NCBI GenBank assembly: GCA_037443945.1
Contig: JBBINH010000010.1
Coordinates: 27,185-91,184, forward strand
Reading direction: 5' to 3'
Source of the DNA: SSF26 sp037443945
GTDB taxonomy: Bacteria; Chloroflexota; Anaerolineae; J102
DNA: 64,000 nt
In this document: piece after piece, positions 24,447 to 33,585 of the stretch
How the letters are laid out: each line of letters starts with the position of its first letter
Numbering within the stretch: the stretch's first letter is position 1
The notes under the pieces: generated by a model
What the model was told of the DNA's origin: nothing
Seen by the model: the letters and a program-made list of their open reading frames with translations, nothing else
Databases searched by the model: none
Position numbers and translations under genes: made by a program

Positions 24447-25960
24447 GGTTGCCAATCCCGCAAGAACTGCACCAGCAGACGCACGCCAAACGCCGTGGCG
24501 CCCTTGGGATAGAGGGGCCGGCCCGGATCGGCCCAGGCCATATTGGCCAGGTCGATATGCGCCCAAGGATAGTCCTCGGTAAAATGCTCCAGGAACTTGG
24601 CGCTGGCGCTTACGCCGGCATTTTTGGTCGGTAAGGTGGCGTTTTTGACATCGGCTACGTCGCTGCGGATATCCTCGGCGTAGTCCTCGTACAGGGGCAT
24701 GGGCCAGAGCCGTTCACCGGTCACGGCCGCCGCGGCCAACAACCGCTCGCGCAGACGATCGTCGTTGCAGAACAGGCCGGCCGCTTTGGGCCCGAGGGCC
24801 ACGCCGATGGCGCCGGTCAGGGTCGCCAGGTCGATCACGGCTTGAGGACGATAGCGCCCGGCAAAGGCCAGAGCATCGGCCAGGATGAGGCGACCTTCGG
24901 CATCGGTGGAGATAATCTCCACCGTCTTCCCGGTCATGCCCTGATAGACATCGCCGGGTCGTTGGGCGCGACCGGAGATCATGTTCTCGCACAGCGGAGC
25001 CAACCCGACGACATGCAAGGGTAGATCGAGCAGAGCCGCCGCCCGCAGGACGGCAAACACATCGACGGCACCGGTCATGTCGTATTTCATCCGCCACATG
25101 GTCTCGCCGGCCGCGTTCACCTTCAGGCTGTAACCGCCGGTATCAAAGGTGATGCCCTTACCGGCCAGCACGAGCGTGGGCAGCTCCTGGGCCCGGTCGG
25201 CATTGTGTTCCAGGATCACAAACTTGGGCGGCTCGTCGCTGCCTTTGGCCACGGCCAGGAAAATGCCCATGCCCAAAGCGGCGACTTCCTCCCGTTCGAG
25301 GATGGTGCAACGCAAGCCCACGGCCGCCGCCATCTGGCGGGCGCTTTCGGCCAGATAGGTGGGTGTGGCGATATTGGCCGGGGTGGCGATGAGGTCACGG
25401 GCCAGGATGACACTTTCGGCGATGATCTGACCCACGCGAACGCCTTCGGCTACGGCGGCGAGGCGGTCGGCGCCGAATTCGACCACGGTCAATTCGCCCG
25501 GTCGGGGATCTGCCGTGGGCCGGTTGCCGGTGCGCGGCATGGTGTAGTTCTCCAAAAGGCTGGCCTCCACCACCGCCTGGGCGGCTGCCTGGGGATCGAG
25601 ACCGCCGACCCCGGCGCCATGGACGATGGTGGCCACGCGACGGGCTCCGACCTGCCGGGCCGCGGCGATGGCTTTGGCCGCCGCCACGCGCGCGGCCTGG
25701 AGATCGAAGCGTTGTCGGTTGCCCAAACCGACCACCAGGACACGAGGAGCCGGCAAGGCCCCGAAGGTGTGCACGAGGGTCGTGGCGCCCAAACGGCCGG
25801 AACAATCGCCCAGGGCGATCAAGGCGGCGATGCGGCCACCCAGGGCCTTATCCGCGGCGCCGGTGGCACCTCCGGGTTGGGTTACCTCTTCGAACAGATT
25901 GACGACAAGGAGATCGGCCGGAACGGTTGCGATATCGGCCTGAAGCGTTGTGACGTGCAT
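24443..25960 (-). CDS. pepA: leucyl aminopeptidase (M17)
   Basis: A 505-residue cytosolic M17 aminopeptidase which removes N-terminal hydrophobic residues. Two-metal site and active-site motifs are visible: GKGITFDTGGYSLK (Lys and Asp ligands), KYDMTGA and ISTDAEGRLILADAL (Asp/Glu ligands and catalytic Arg). In the last motif Ser replaces the usual Asn (NTDAEGR). The N-terminal macro-like domain is present. The ATG at 25960 gives MHVTTLQADIATVPADLLVV, the expected N-terminus; longer starts add unconserved residues. Confidence 0.92.
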   Translation of the reverse strand: MHVTTLQADIATVPADLLVVNLFEEVTQPGGATGAADKALGGRIAALIALGDCSGRLGATTLVHTFGALPAPRVLVVGLGNRQRFDLQAARVAAAKAIAAARQVGARRVATIVHGAGVGGLDPQAAAQAVVEASLLENYTMPRTGNRPTADPRPGELTVVEFGADRLAAVAEGVRVGQIIAESVILARDLIATPANIATPTYLAESARQMAAAVGLRCTILEREEVAALGMGIFLAVAKGSDEPPKFVILEHNADRAQELPTLVLAGKGITFDTGGYSLKVNAAGETMWRMKYDMTGAVDVFAVLRAAALLDLPLHVVGLAPLCENMISGRAQRPGDVYQGMTGKTVEIISTDAEGRLILADALAFAGRYRPQAVIDLATLTGAIGVALGPKAAGLFCNDDRLRERLLAAAAVTGERLWPMPLYEDYAEDIRSDVADVKNATLPTKNAGVSASAKFLEHFTEDYPWAHIDLANMAWADPGRPLYPKGATAFGVRLLVQFLRDWQP

Positions 25961-26086
25961 AGCGTATCGGCGAAGCAGATGAAAGAGGGGATAACAGACG
26001 CTTATGACCAAGGGCCTATGGGGGACAAGGCACAACGCATAGAAACGAGAAGCCGCCTCTGGGATCGGGCCTTTTCCCGGACCGAA

Positions 26087-26956
26087 TCACATGGGACCGG
26101 TGAAAAGCGGTTCCAGGGCCCGTTCGGCAGCCACCACGGCCATCGCTCGGGCCGGAGGCCGCTCAGGGTCGAACCGCGCCACGGCAGCGAGCACGTTGGG
26201 CAAAAGGTCGAGGTCGGCGGCGGTGTTGAGGAAGAGATAGGGGCGGGAGAGCACATAGGCAACGGCCGCATCGATATCGGCCTGGTCTTCCAGCGGTTCG
26301 TACCAGGTGGTGCGGGTGGGCGGCCGCGTTCCCCACGGTCTGCGGGTAATGCTTTTGATGGTCTGGACGGCCACGTTGCGCGCCTGACACACGGCCATCA
26401 ACGCCTCGAAGTCGGCAGCATATTGCGGATTTTGCATCATGGTGTAGTTATAGGGCAACAGAACGGCATCGAAATCAACCCGTTCCAACGCCCGCCGATG
26501 CAGGTGGGCGATGAGCGTCCCATGACCGGTGATGCCGATAAAGCGGGTCAGACCCTGCCGTTGGGCCTCGAGCACGGCCTGCAACGCGCCGCCCGGCCCC
26601 ATGACCGTTTCCCACACCTGGGGATCGCCGACGTTATGAAGCTGTAACAGGTCGACCTGATCGACCTGCAACCGCCGTAACGAGCGGCGAATGGATTCCC
26701 AGGCCGGCCGATAGGTGCGTTCTTCGACTTTGGTCGCCAGGAAAAAGTCCTGGCGATGGCGTTTCATCCAGGGACCGATGCGCGCCTCGGATTCGCCGTA
26801 GCTGGCGGCCGTGTCGATGTGATTGACACCGTAGGCCAGCAAAAGCTCCAGCGCGGCATCGGCGCGTGCCTGCGAGACATTCCACAGCGCCGCCGCACCG
26901 AAGATGGCGCGACTGCTTTCATGTCCGGTACGACCAAACGGATGACGGGGTAGCAT
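26087..26956 (-). CDS. aldo/keto reductase
   Basis: A 289-residue NADPH-dependent aldo/keto reductase fold. Family features: the start FGRTGHESS, HIDTAASYGESEARIG with the catalytic Asp and Tyr, TKVEERTY carrying the catalytic Lys, and LLQLHNV with the catalytic His. The C-terminal cofactor-binding part is shorter than usual, which resembles the YeaE/predicted-oxidoreductase subgroup. Substrate unknown. It lies 12 bases after the aminotransferase gene. Confidence 0.85.
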   Translation of the reverse strand: MLPRHPFGRTGHESSRAIFGAAALWNVSQARADAALELLLAYGVNHIDTAASYGESEARIGPWMKRHRQDFFLATKVEERTYRPAWESIRRSLRRLQVDQVDLLQLHNVGDPQVWETVMGPGGALQAVLEAQRQGLTRFIGITGHGTLIAHLHRRALERVDFDAVLLPYNYTMMQNPQYAADFEALMAVCQARNVAVQTIKSITRRPWGTRPPTRTTWYEPLEDQADIDAAVAYVLSRPYLFLNTAADLDLLPNVLAAVARFDPERPPARAMAVVAAERALEPLFTGPM

Positions 26957-26968
26957 AGTCCTCCTCCT

Positions 26969-28159
26969 TCAGGCCAGGACGCGCAGGCGCTCGGCTACGG
27001 TCTGCAGCGTCTCGTCCTTTTTGCAAAAACAGAAACGGGCCAGATGGCGGGCCAAATGCCTGTGAGGCGGGCTATAGAACGTGCCCGGAGGAATGGCGGC
27101 CACGCCGACCGTGGTTGTCAACCACCGGCAAAACTGCTCATCGTCGGCAAAGCCGAAGGCCGAGGTATCGGCCATGATGAAGTAGGTGGCGGCCGGGATC
27201 AGGGGACGCAGGCGGGCCTGGGCCAGAATGCCGGCCAGACGATCGCGCTTGGCGCGGTACATCTGCGCCATGTTCTCATAGTAGCCCCGAGACGGCGCCT
27301 CCCGAATGGCGGCCGCCACGGCAACCTGGAGAGGCGTCGCCACCGAGAAGGTCAACCACTGCTGCACAGCGCGGATGGCGCCCACCAGAGGGGCCGGGCC
27401 GATGGCCCAACCGATCTTCCAGCCCGTGACCGAAAACGTCTTGCCGGCCGAACCGACGCTTAGGGTGCGTTCCCACATGCCCGGCAGGGTCGCCATGCGC
27501 GGCAAACGGTCATGTTCGAACAGCATCCGTTCGTACACTTCATCGCTGATGACGATGACATCGTGCTCCTGACACAGAGCGGCGATCTCGGCCAACTCGG
27601 CCTCCTCGTAGACCTTGCCGGTGGGATTGTGGGGTGTGTTGAGCAAGAGCAATTTGGTGCGCGGACCAAAGGCCCGACGCAGCTCGTCAGGATCATAACG
27701 CCAGCTGCCATCGGCTTGCGGATAGAGGGGCACGAACACGGGGACCCCACCGGCCATGATCACATCGGCCGTGTAGACATCGAAAAACGGCTCGAAGATG
27801 ATGACCTCGTCCCCCGGTTCGACCAGGGCCTGACAGGCCGCAAATAACGCCGCCGTAGCGCCGGCCATGACCTGGACTTCATCCCACGGATCCACAGGCC
27901 GGCCCAGGTCCAGGCCGGCCTGCGCGGCCAGAACCTCGACCAGAGCGGGATGGCCGCCGTAGCGGGTGTACTGGTTGTGATCGGCGGCAATGGCCGCCTG
28001 CGCTGCCGTCTTGATGAAATCGGGCGCCGGAAAATCGGGAAAACCCTGACCCAAATTGACGGCCCCGTGCTTTTCGGCCAGGGCGGTGTATTCGGCAAAA
28101 ACCGAAGCGCCAAAGCCACGCACCCGTGTGGCGAGATAGGTAGAACGGCTGGCAGACAC
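26969..28159 (-). CDS. class I/II pyridoxal-phosphate aminotransferase
   Basis: A 396-residue fold-type I aminotransferase, most like the methionine / kynurenine-oxoglutarate aminotransferase group (YbdL-like). Visible are NLGQGFPDFPAPD, YTRYGGHPALVEVLA, LLLNTPHNPTGKVY, VISDEVYE and the PLP lysine segment LSVGSAGKTFSVTGWKIGW, with the C-terminal arginine region RFCFCKKDETL. The GTG at 28159 is chosen because GGAG lies six bases upstream and the protein then starts MSASRSTYLATRV. Its reaction may be transamination of methionine or aromatic acids. Confidence 0.9.
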   Translation of the reverse strand: MSASRSTYLATRVRGFGASVFAEYTALAEKHGAVNLGQGFPDFPAPDFIKTAAQAAIAADHNQYTRYGGHPALVEVLAAQAGLDLGRPVDPWDEVQVMAGATAALFAACQALVEPGDEVIIFEPFFDVYTADVIMAGGVPVFVPLYPQADGSWRYDPDELRRAFGPRTKLLLLNTPHNPTGKVYEEAELAEIAALCQEHDVIVISDEVYERMLFEHDRLPRMATLPGMWERTLSVGSAGKTFSVTGWKIGWAIGPAPLVGAIRAVQQWLTFSVATPLQVAVAAAIREAPSRGYYENMAQMYRAKRDRLAGILAQARLRPLIPAATYFIMADTSAFGFADDEQFCRWLTTTVGVAAIPPGTFYSPPHRHLARHLARFCFCKKDETLQTVAERLRVLA

Positions 28160-28324
28160 CGGGCACTCCCTAGAAAGACGAAAATCGGCACGGATTGGAT
28201 TACGGTTTGCGGCCGGCAACCGAATCGCTGCCGGCCGCCGCGTGCTTATTATACCCGACCCGTCTCGCCTGCCGATGTCCTCAAGCGCATGACGAAGAGA
28301 CGGCCCCCTGTGGGCCGGGAGGCT

Positions 28325-28355
28325 CCGCCGCCGAGGCACCCCACCTCGGCGGCGG
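28325..28355. repeat. GC-rich perfect hairpin in spacer
   Basis: CCGCCGCCGAGG and CCTCGGCGGCGG form a perfect 12-bp stem with a 7-base loop between the GNAT and aminotransferase genes. There is no T run on either side, so a terminator function is uncertain. Confidence 0.5.
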
Positions 28356-28405
28356 CAGGCCCTGCCGAGATAGCCATGCCCCGGCCGTCGGGCTGCCGGC
28401 ACAAC

Positions 28406-29407
28406 TCATGGGCTTACCGACTTGCCAAAAGCGATGCTCCGCCGGACCGCCACAAAGCCCAGACGTTCATAGAGGCCGAAGGCGCCCGTGGGACTCTCGC
28501 CATCCACACGCAACGCCGCGTACTCCATGCCCACGGCCCGGAAAGCCTGCAGCGAACGACAAAGCAGAGCCGTGCCCACACCGCAGCGGCGCCAGGGCCG
28601 ACGCACACCCAAAAGGCCTACCCAGGCCTCCTGGATACCCTGGCGTTCGTTCTCCTCCGGACTGAGAAAATTGATGGCGAAGCCGACGACCTCCTCACCG
28701 GCCAGGGCAAGGAAGGACAGATCGCCGCGAAAGCTCTCGCTGCCGACCACGAACAACCGCCAGTGGGCCTCGGTTTGGGGCTGAAACCCCCAATGGTCGC
28801 CGAAAGCCTCGTTATAAGCTGCCAGGACCTGGGGGTCCCGTTCGGGTGACCAGTTGACAATGCGCAAAGCCGCCGGTTCCGGGGTGGGAATGGGTTGGCC
28901 GAGATCGCGCCGCATCTGATAGAAGTAACGGAGGGGTTCAAAGCCGTGGCGTCGGAACAGGACAATGCGATCGGATTCATGATCGTAACAACTGACCCGC
29001 AACAAACGCGGCAATGCCTCCGGCTGCCCGGCCATTTTGGCGCGGGCGCGGGCCTCTTGCCATTGCAGCAGGAAATGCCCCAGGCCCCGCCGACGATGCT
29101 GCGGATGCACACCGCCCCACAAAAAGGCCACGACCTCGGTCACAGCCTGAGGCACCAGAGAGACCACGGCCACGGCCGCCACATCACCGTCGGCGGTGAG
29201 GGCAAGCAGACTGTCTTGGGCGAAATCCGTTGCGGGGTCCTCGAACTCGCGGCGCATATCGGCCAAGGTGCCGGCGCGTTGGCTGCCGTCGGCCGCATCG
29301 GCGGCCAGAAACATCTCCCAGATGCGCCGGGCATCGGCTACGGTAGCAGGACGCCAGGTATACTCGGGGAAAGAAGGGGGTTGGAACCGGGAGAGGGATC
29401 CAGACAT
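28406..29407 (-). CDS. double-GNAT-domain acetyltransferase
   Basis: A 333-residue protein with two N-acetyltransferase domains: the first contains the acetyl-CoA loop VHPQHRRRGLGHFLLQ, the second VRRPWRRCGVGTALLCRSL, with the terminal YERLGFVAVRR. Tandem GNAT architecture is shared with mycothiol synthase, but the organism type makes mycothiol unlikely, so the substrate is open. I prefer the ATG at 29407 because GAGGA precedes it; an in-frame ATG at 29422 has no ribosome binding site. Confidence 0.83.
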   Translation of the reverse strand: MSGSLSRFQPPSFPEYTWRPATVADARRIWEMFLAADAADGSQRAGTLADMRREFEDPATDFAQDSLLALTADGDVAAVAVVSLVPQAVTEVVAFLWGGVHPQHRRRGLGHFLLQWQEARARAKMAGQPEALPRLLRVSCYDHESDRIVLFRRHGFEPLRYFYQMRRDLGQPIPTPEPAALRIVNWSPERDPQVLAAYNEAFGDHWGFQPQTEAHWRLFVVGSESFRGDLSFLALAGEEVVGFAINFLSPEENERQGIQEAWVGLLGVRRPWRRCGVGTALLCRSLQAFRAVGMEYAALRVDGESPTGAFGLYERLGFVAVRRSIAFGKSVSP

Positions 29408-29464
29408 GGTTGTCCTCACCATGACGAGGCTTGGGAAGGCGCATCGGCCTTCCCCAGCGCAAGG

Positions 29465-30322
29465 TTAGCCGTTGCGGTGCAGTTTGCCGGTCCGCTTGGC
29501 ATAGCGTTCGGCCAGCCCGAAGACCTTGAGGCCGACGGGAATGGCAACCAGCCCCATCAGCAACACCGGCCAGATGGTGGGCCAGAGCTCGGCCACACCG
29601 GCGCCTTCCAGCAGCGCCGCCCGGGCGCCAATAAGCACATAGGTGGCCGGGCTGAACACGGCCAGCTTCTGCAACAGCGGCGGCAGCACCTCGACGGGAT
29701 AGTAGACGCCCGAAACGAGGAGCATCAGGGCAATGATGACATGGGTCATCTGCGAACCCCGTTCCGGAAACAGAAGCGGTAGCACCGAAGCCATGATGCC
29801 GACACCGATGAAGCTGAGGCTGCCGGCCAGGAGCATCATCAGACCTGCCCCCAGGTCGGCGTTGCTCAGATCGATCTCGAATAACAGCACCGCCACCGCC
29901 AGAATAACGGCATTGAAGAGCATGCTGTAGAGCACAGCGAAGAGGGTCTGGCCGGCCATGTGGGTCAGGCGATAGATAGGCGCCATCAGGGTGTATTCAA
30001 TGGTGCCTTCCCAGCGCTCGATGCTGATCACGTCGGTGATCCAGTAGAAAATCACCGAGAGAAAATGCCAGACGAGGGTGCCCACGATGAGATAAAGGGC
30101 CAGATAGCGACCGTTGATCACCTCGTTGCCGCCGCCGAGCCGTTCCATGCCCAGGCCGATGTAGCTGACCGAGAGGGCATTGGCAATGGAATAGCACAGC
30201 CAGACAAGCTCCCACGACCAGTAGCGTTTGACCAGATTGGCGTTCCGCTCGATAAAGGCATAGGTGGCGCGTACCTGACGGATCAGGAAGGAGGAGGGGG
30301 AAACGGAGATAGTGGTAGACAT
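29465..30322 (-). CDS. ABC-2 exporter permease
   Basis: A 285-residue membrane protein with six predicted transmembrane segments (for example TLVWHFLSVIFYWITDVI and MTHVIIALMLLVSGVYYPVEVLPP). The ABC-2 pattern IERWEGTIEYTLMAPI and the terminal PATYVLIGARAALLEG are typical of DrrB/Nod-factor-export-like permeases. It follows the ATPase gene by 71 bases and forms the second exporter of the window. Substrate unknown. Confidence 0.87.
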   Translation of the reverse strand: MSTTISVSPSSFLIRQVRATYAFIERNANLVKRYWSWELVWLCYSIANALSVSYIGLGMERLGGGNEVINGRYLALYLIVGTLVWHFLSVIFYWITDVISIERWEGTIEYTLMAPIYRLTHMAGQTLFAVLYSMLFNAVILAVAVLLFEIDLSNADLGAGLMMLLAGSLSFIGVGIMASVLPLLFPERGSQMTHVIIALMLLVSGVYYPVEVLPPLLQKLAVFSPATYVLIGARAALLEGAGVAELWPTIWPVLLMGLVAIPVGLKVFGLAERYAKRTGKLHRNG

Positions 30323-30393
30323 GGCAAAAACTCCGCCGTCACAAAGGGCTTCTCGCCGACGGTGAGGGCGAGGCCGGCGGGAAACAGGTTGCA

Positions 30394-31266
30394 TTAAACT
30401 TCGTCTGCGAGCTGGCGGCCGGTCAAGGCCAGAAAAACGTCCTCGAGCGTGGCGACATGGCCGTTCGCACCGGGCACGCGGGCGCGCAGGCCGGCCGGTG
30501 TATCCAGGGCGACGATCCGGCCCCGGTCCATGATGGCGACGCGATCGCAGAGCAGCTCGGCTTCGTTCATGTCGTGCGTGGTCAACAGAATGGTGGTCCC
30601 TTTTTCCTGCTGCAACTCACGGATGATGGCCTGCACCTCGCGTTTCGAACGCGGGTCCAGCCCTGTGGTCGGTTCGTCCAGCAACAGCACGCGCGGCTGC
30701 GAGAGCAACGCGCGGGCAATGGCCACCTTCTGTTGCATCCCGCGCGACATTTGCTCCATGGGGTTGTGGATGGCGCGCTTTTCCAGCCCCAGGCGAGCGA
30801 GGATCTGTTCGATCTGCTCCTGCGTGGCCCGCCCTTCCAGCCCATAGAGCCGGGCACCGTAAAGCAGGTTTTCCAACGGCGAGAGCTTCTTGAAGAAGCT
30901 GGCCTCCACCGAAACACGGTTGATCAGCCGCCGCACCTGCATGGTCTGGCGCACGACATCGTAACCGCAGACGTGGATGGCGCCGGCATCGGGCAACAGG
31001 AGTGTGGCGATCAAACGAATCAGGGTGGATTTGCCGCCGCCGTTGGGTCCGAGCACCCCGAAAATCTCACCCTCGCGGACCTCGAAACTGACATGGTCCA
31101 CGGCGACGACCACTCCCCGCCGGGTTTGCGCTTCGGCGTCATGTCCGTTCGCACCGCCGACAGGTGCCGTTTGGGTGGACTGAGCCTTGCGCCAAAAGGG
31201 CCACCGATCGACATCGGGTTTGCCGAATTGTTTGTACACATCGCGAACGACGATAGCGGTGGACAT
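30394..31266 (-). CDS. ABC exporter ATP-binding protein
   Basis: A 290-residue ATPase of the DrrA/daunorubicin-resistance class. Motifs: Walker A GPNGGGKST (the usual Ala is Gly), signature MSRGMQQKVAIARALL, Walker B RVLLLDEPTTGLDP, and LTTHDMNEAELLCDR. Residues ~20-50 carry an insertion rich in Gln/Gly between the first beta strand and Walker A, seen in some Chloroflexota exporters. GGAGGT precedes the ATG at 31266. Upstream lies a ~310-base leader with terminator-like hairpins, suggesting attenuation. Confidence 0.9.
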   Translation of the reverse strand: MSTAIVVRDVYKQFGKPDVDRWPFWRKAQSTQTAPVGGANGHDAEAQTRRGVVVAVDHVSFEVREGEIFGVLGPNGGGKSTLIRLIATLLLPDAGAIHVCGYDVVRQTMQVRRLINRVSVEASFFKKLSPLENLLYGARLYGLEGRATQEQIEQILARLGLEKRAIHNPMEQMSRGMQQKVAIARALLSQPRVLLLDEPTTGLDPRSKREVQAIIRELQQEKGTTILLTTHDMNEAELLCDRVAIMDRGRIVALDTPAGLRARVPGANGHVATLEDVFLALTGRQLADEV

Positions 31267-31339
31267 GGGTACCTCCGATGAAAAACCAGAGCGAATAAAG
31301 CCGGAAAACGACACCACGCTATGCCCATCAGGACCTCCC

Positions 31340-31380
31340 AAAGAAACAAGCGGCCCCGGATAGCGCCCGACGGCCGCTTG
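31340..31380 (-). terminator. second terminator-like hairpin in ABC leader
   Basis: On the minus strand, perfect arms CAAGCGGCC (31380-31372) and GGCCGCTTG (31355-31347) are followed by TTTCTTT. It stands 74 bases upstream of the ABC ATPase start codon and downstream of the first hairpin. Confidence 0.6.
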
Positions 31381-31399
31381 CATGAGCAAAAAAGCCACA

Positions 31400-31436
31400 C
31401 AAAAAGGCCACGGGCGGGAAGTGCGCCCATGGCCTC
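31400..31436 (-). terminator. first terminator-like hairpin in ABC leader (attenuator candidate)
   Basis: On the minus strand, 12-base arms (31435-31424 with 31416-31405) pair with one G-U position around an 7-base loop and are followed by TTTTT and a further T-rich stretch. It begins 25 bases after the stop codon of the short leader ORF. Confidence 0.7.
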
Positions 31437-31460
31437 TGATTCGATAAGACGTTTATCTAA

Positions 31461-31550
31461 CTACAGAGAAGGACGCACTCCGGCACGGCAGGGAAGAACA
31501 TCGCCCACAGGGCGACGCACGAAGGTAAGAAACAAGTAAACCATTATCAT
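31461..31550 (-). CDS. putative 29-residue leader peptide of the ABC exporter operon
   Basis: A short ORF starting at ATG 31550 with AAGGA about ten bases upstream and ending at 31461. The peptide begins with a hydrophobic run (MIMVYLFLTF) followed by RRPVGDV and ends PCRAGVRPSL. It lies between a promoter-like sequence and two consecutive terminator-like hairpins, the arrangement of translation-dependent attenuators of antibiotic-resistance ABC genes. A small hairpin TCGCCC-ACA-GGGCGA (31501-31515) inside the ORF could form an alternative structure. Coding status is inferred from context. Confidence 0.45.
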   Translation of the reverse strand: MIMVYLFLTFVRRPVGDVLPCRAGVRPSL

Positions 31551-31582
31551 GCGGATTGCATCCTTCCTAGCGAGGTGGGAAA

Positions 31583-31612
31583 AGTCTATCATACGGTGAT
31601 GTTGAAAGTCAA
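31583..31612 (-). promoter_or_regulatory. promoter for leader and ABC exporter
   Basis: On the minus strand TTGACT (31612-31607), an 18-base spacer and TAGACT (31588-31583) with the extended -10 motif TGnTAnnnT. It would start transcription about 26 bases before the leader ORF. Confidence 0.5.
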
Positions 31613-31810
31613 ACCCGATCGCCCTTCCCTTCCGAGGCGAGTCTACCGGTCTTGGCACGCATTGCCGAGCCGTGCTTGCGGGAACACGGGCCGGGGTTTT
31701 CCCGGTGCCGGTCTCGGCAGGTCGGCGAGGTCGCCCTGGCCGCAACCGAGCCGACAAAGGCGTTTGTTATTCGGCCACGCCTGCTGGTACGATCACGGTC
31801 ATCCTGCGCG

Positions 31811-32383
31811 ATGTCTCCGCCTATGTCCGTCCCTTCGTCTACAGGCGCCTACGGGGCCGATCGCCACCGCTATCAGTTCATCCCGCGTGTCCTCATCATC
31901 CTCACCTGGGGCGAGCAGGTGCTTCTGATCCGGCGTGGGTTGCACAAGCGGCTATGGCCGGGGCTGTATAACGCACCCGGCGGCCATGTGGAACGGGGCG
32001 AGGAGCCGTATGAGGCGGCCTGCCGGGAACTGGGCGAAGAAACCGGAGTGGTACCGACGAGGCTACGGCTGCGGGGGCTGATCGTGGCCGAGACCGGCCT
32101 GGACGAGGCCGGCATCCTTGTTTTCGTCTTCCAGGGCGAAGCTACCTCGCCCGTTCTGCACAGCAGCGCCGAAGGCGAGGCGCAATGGGTGGCGCGGCAT
32201 GCCCTGACCGGGTTGAACCTCCTCCCCGACCTGCCGCTGGTCCTGCAACTGACCCTCGATCAACCCGGTTTCTTCTACCTCTATAAAACCCCCACCGCCG
32301 ATGGGGGCGAGACGATCCGAATGCGGATTGTCGAGGCCACACCTGTCGGCGATCATACGCCACCACCCCCGCCGATGGGATAA
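31811..32383 (+). CDS. Nudix hydrolase
   Basis: A 190-residue Nudix protein with an intact box, beginning GGHVERGEEPYEAACREL and ending GEETGV, which binds Mg2+ and cleaves a nucleoside diphosphate linked to another group. The ATG at 31811 (or 31823) is chosen because the conserved beta strands begin soon after; longer frames give composition unlike the family. Resembles MutT/8-oxo-dGTPase-like proteins (start YQFIPRVLIILTWGEQVLLIRRG). Substrate unknown. Confidence 0.87.
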   Translation: MSPPMSVPSSTGAYGADRHRYQFIPRVLIILTWGEQVLLIRRGLHKRLWPGLYNAPGGHVERGEEPYEAACRELGEETGVVPTRLRLRGLIVAETGLDEAGILVFVFQGEATSPVLHSSAEGEAQWVARHALTGLNLLPDLPLVLQLTLDQPGFFYLYKTPTADGGETIRMRIVEATPVGDHTPPPPPMG

Positions 32384-32484
32384 TAGCCCTAAGCTCATAG
32401 GGCTTGACTCCGGCTCATGTTCAGAGCTTGTGCCGGGGAGTTGCCCTTTCCTCCTCTCATCGCTTCTCAGCACGAGGCCGTCTT

Positions 32485-33585
32485 ATGGATATTACCCTAC
32501 CGCGTGAACGACGCCCTGACGAATACCGGGTTTCCTTGACCCCGGCCGGGGTTGAGGCGCTCATCCGGGCAGGACATCGGGTCTTCATCGAACACGATGC
32601 CGGACGTGGCGCGGGGTTTTCCGACGAGGATTATCGCAAGGCCGGCGCCACCGTGGTCTACAGCCAGGCCGAAGCCTATGCCCGCGGGGAGATGGTAGTC
32701 AAGGTGGCACGACCGACGGTGGAAGACCTGGAACACCTGCACGAAGAGCAAATCTTGATCGGTTTTCTGCACCTGGCCGCAGGACGTCGGGATAAGATCG
32801 AGATTTTGCGCACCCGCCGGGTATACGCCCTGGCCTGGGAGACGGTCGAACGCGCCGATGGCTGCCTGCCGGTGCTGCAAAGCATCAGCTCGATTGCCGG
32901 CCGTCTCATGCCCCAAATCGTAGGGCGTTATCTGCAGAGCAACGAAGGGGGGCGCGGGGTTCTGCTCAGTGGGACGCCCACCGTGCCGCCGGCCGAAGTG
33001 GTGATCCTAGGGGCGGGGACGTTCGGCACCGAAGCCGCCCTGGCCCTGACGGCCAACTACGCTTCGGTTTATCTCCTCGATATCAGCGCCGACGCCCTTA
33101 TCCGCGCCCATCGCCGCCTAGAGGGGCGGGCGGTGACCATGGCCTTCACCGAGTACAATCTGCGCAAAGTGGTGGCCTTTGCCGACGCCATTATCGGCGC
33201 CGTGTATGTACCGGGCCAGCGCACACCCATCATCCTCACCCGTGAACACCTGCGTCTGATGCGACCGCGCAGCCTCTTTGTGGATGCCAGTATCGATCAG
33301 GGCGGTTGTGCCGAGACCAGCCGGCCCACAACCCACAGCAATCCCGTCTACGTGGAAGAGGGTGTGATCCACTACTGCGTCCCCAACATTACCAGCATCG
33401 TCGGACGCACGGCCAGTCATGCCCTCTCGTATGCCATCACGCCCTACCTCTTGGCCATCGCCGAGCAGGGCCTGGATAAGGCCGCCGAGCTGTACCCCGA
33501 ATTGGGCCGCGGGATCAACATCCGCGACGGTGTCATCGTCCATCCCGGTTTGGCCAGGACCTTGCAAGAGGAAACAACGGTATGA
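32485..33585 (+). CDS. ald: alanine dehydrogenase-like NAD(P)-dependent enzyme
   Basis: A 366-residue protein of the alanine dehydrogenase / pyridine nucleotide transhydrogenase alpha family. Motifs: MDITLPRERRPDEYRVSLTPAGV with the substrate-binding Arg, EMVVKVARP carrying the Lys, FLHLA, the nucleotide-binding VILGAGTFGTEAA, and the C-terminal VPNITSIVGRTASHAL. It would interconvert L-alanine and pyruvate plus ammonia. VILGAGTFG differs from the common VGGGxxG. It ends in an ATGA overlap with the CoA-transferase gene, so the two products are probably made together. Confidence 0.87.
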   Translation: MDITLPRERRPDEYRVSLTPAGVEALIRAGHRVFIEHDAGRGAGFSDEDYRKAGATVVYSQAEAYARGEMVVKVARPTVEDLEHLHEEQILIGFLHLAAGRRDKIEILRTRRVYALAWETVERADGCLPVLQSISSIAGRLMPQIVGRYLQSNEGGRGVLLSGTPTVPPAEVVILGAGTFGTEAALALTANYASVYLLDISADALIRAHRRLEGRAVTMAFTEYNLRKVVAFADAIIGAVYVPGQRTPIILTREHLRLMRPRSLFVDASIDQGGCAETSRPTTHSNPVYVEEGVIHYCVPNITSIVGRTASHALSYAITPYLLAIAEQGLDKAAELYPELGRGINIRDGVIVHPGLARTLQEETTV

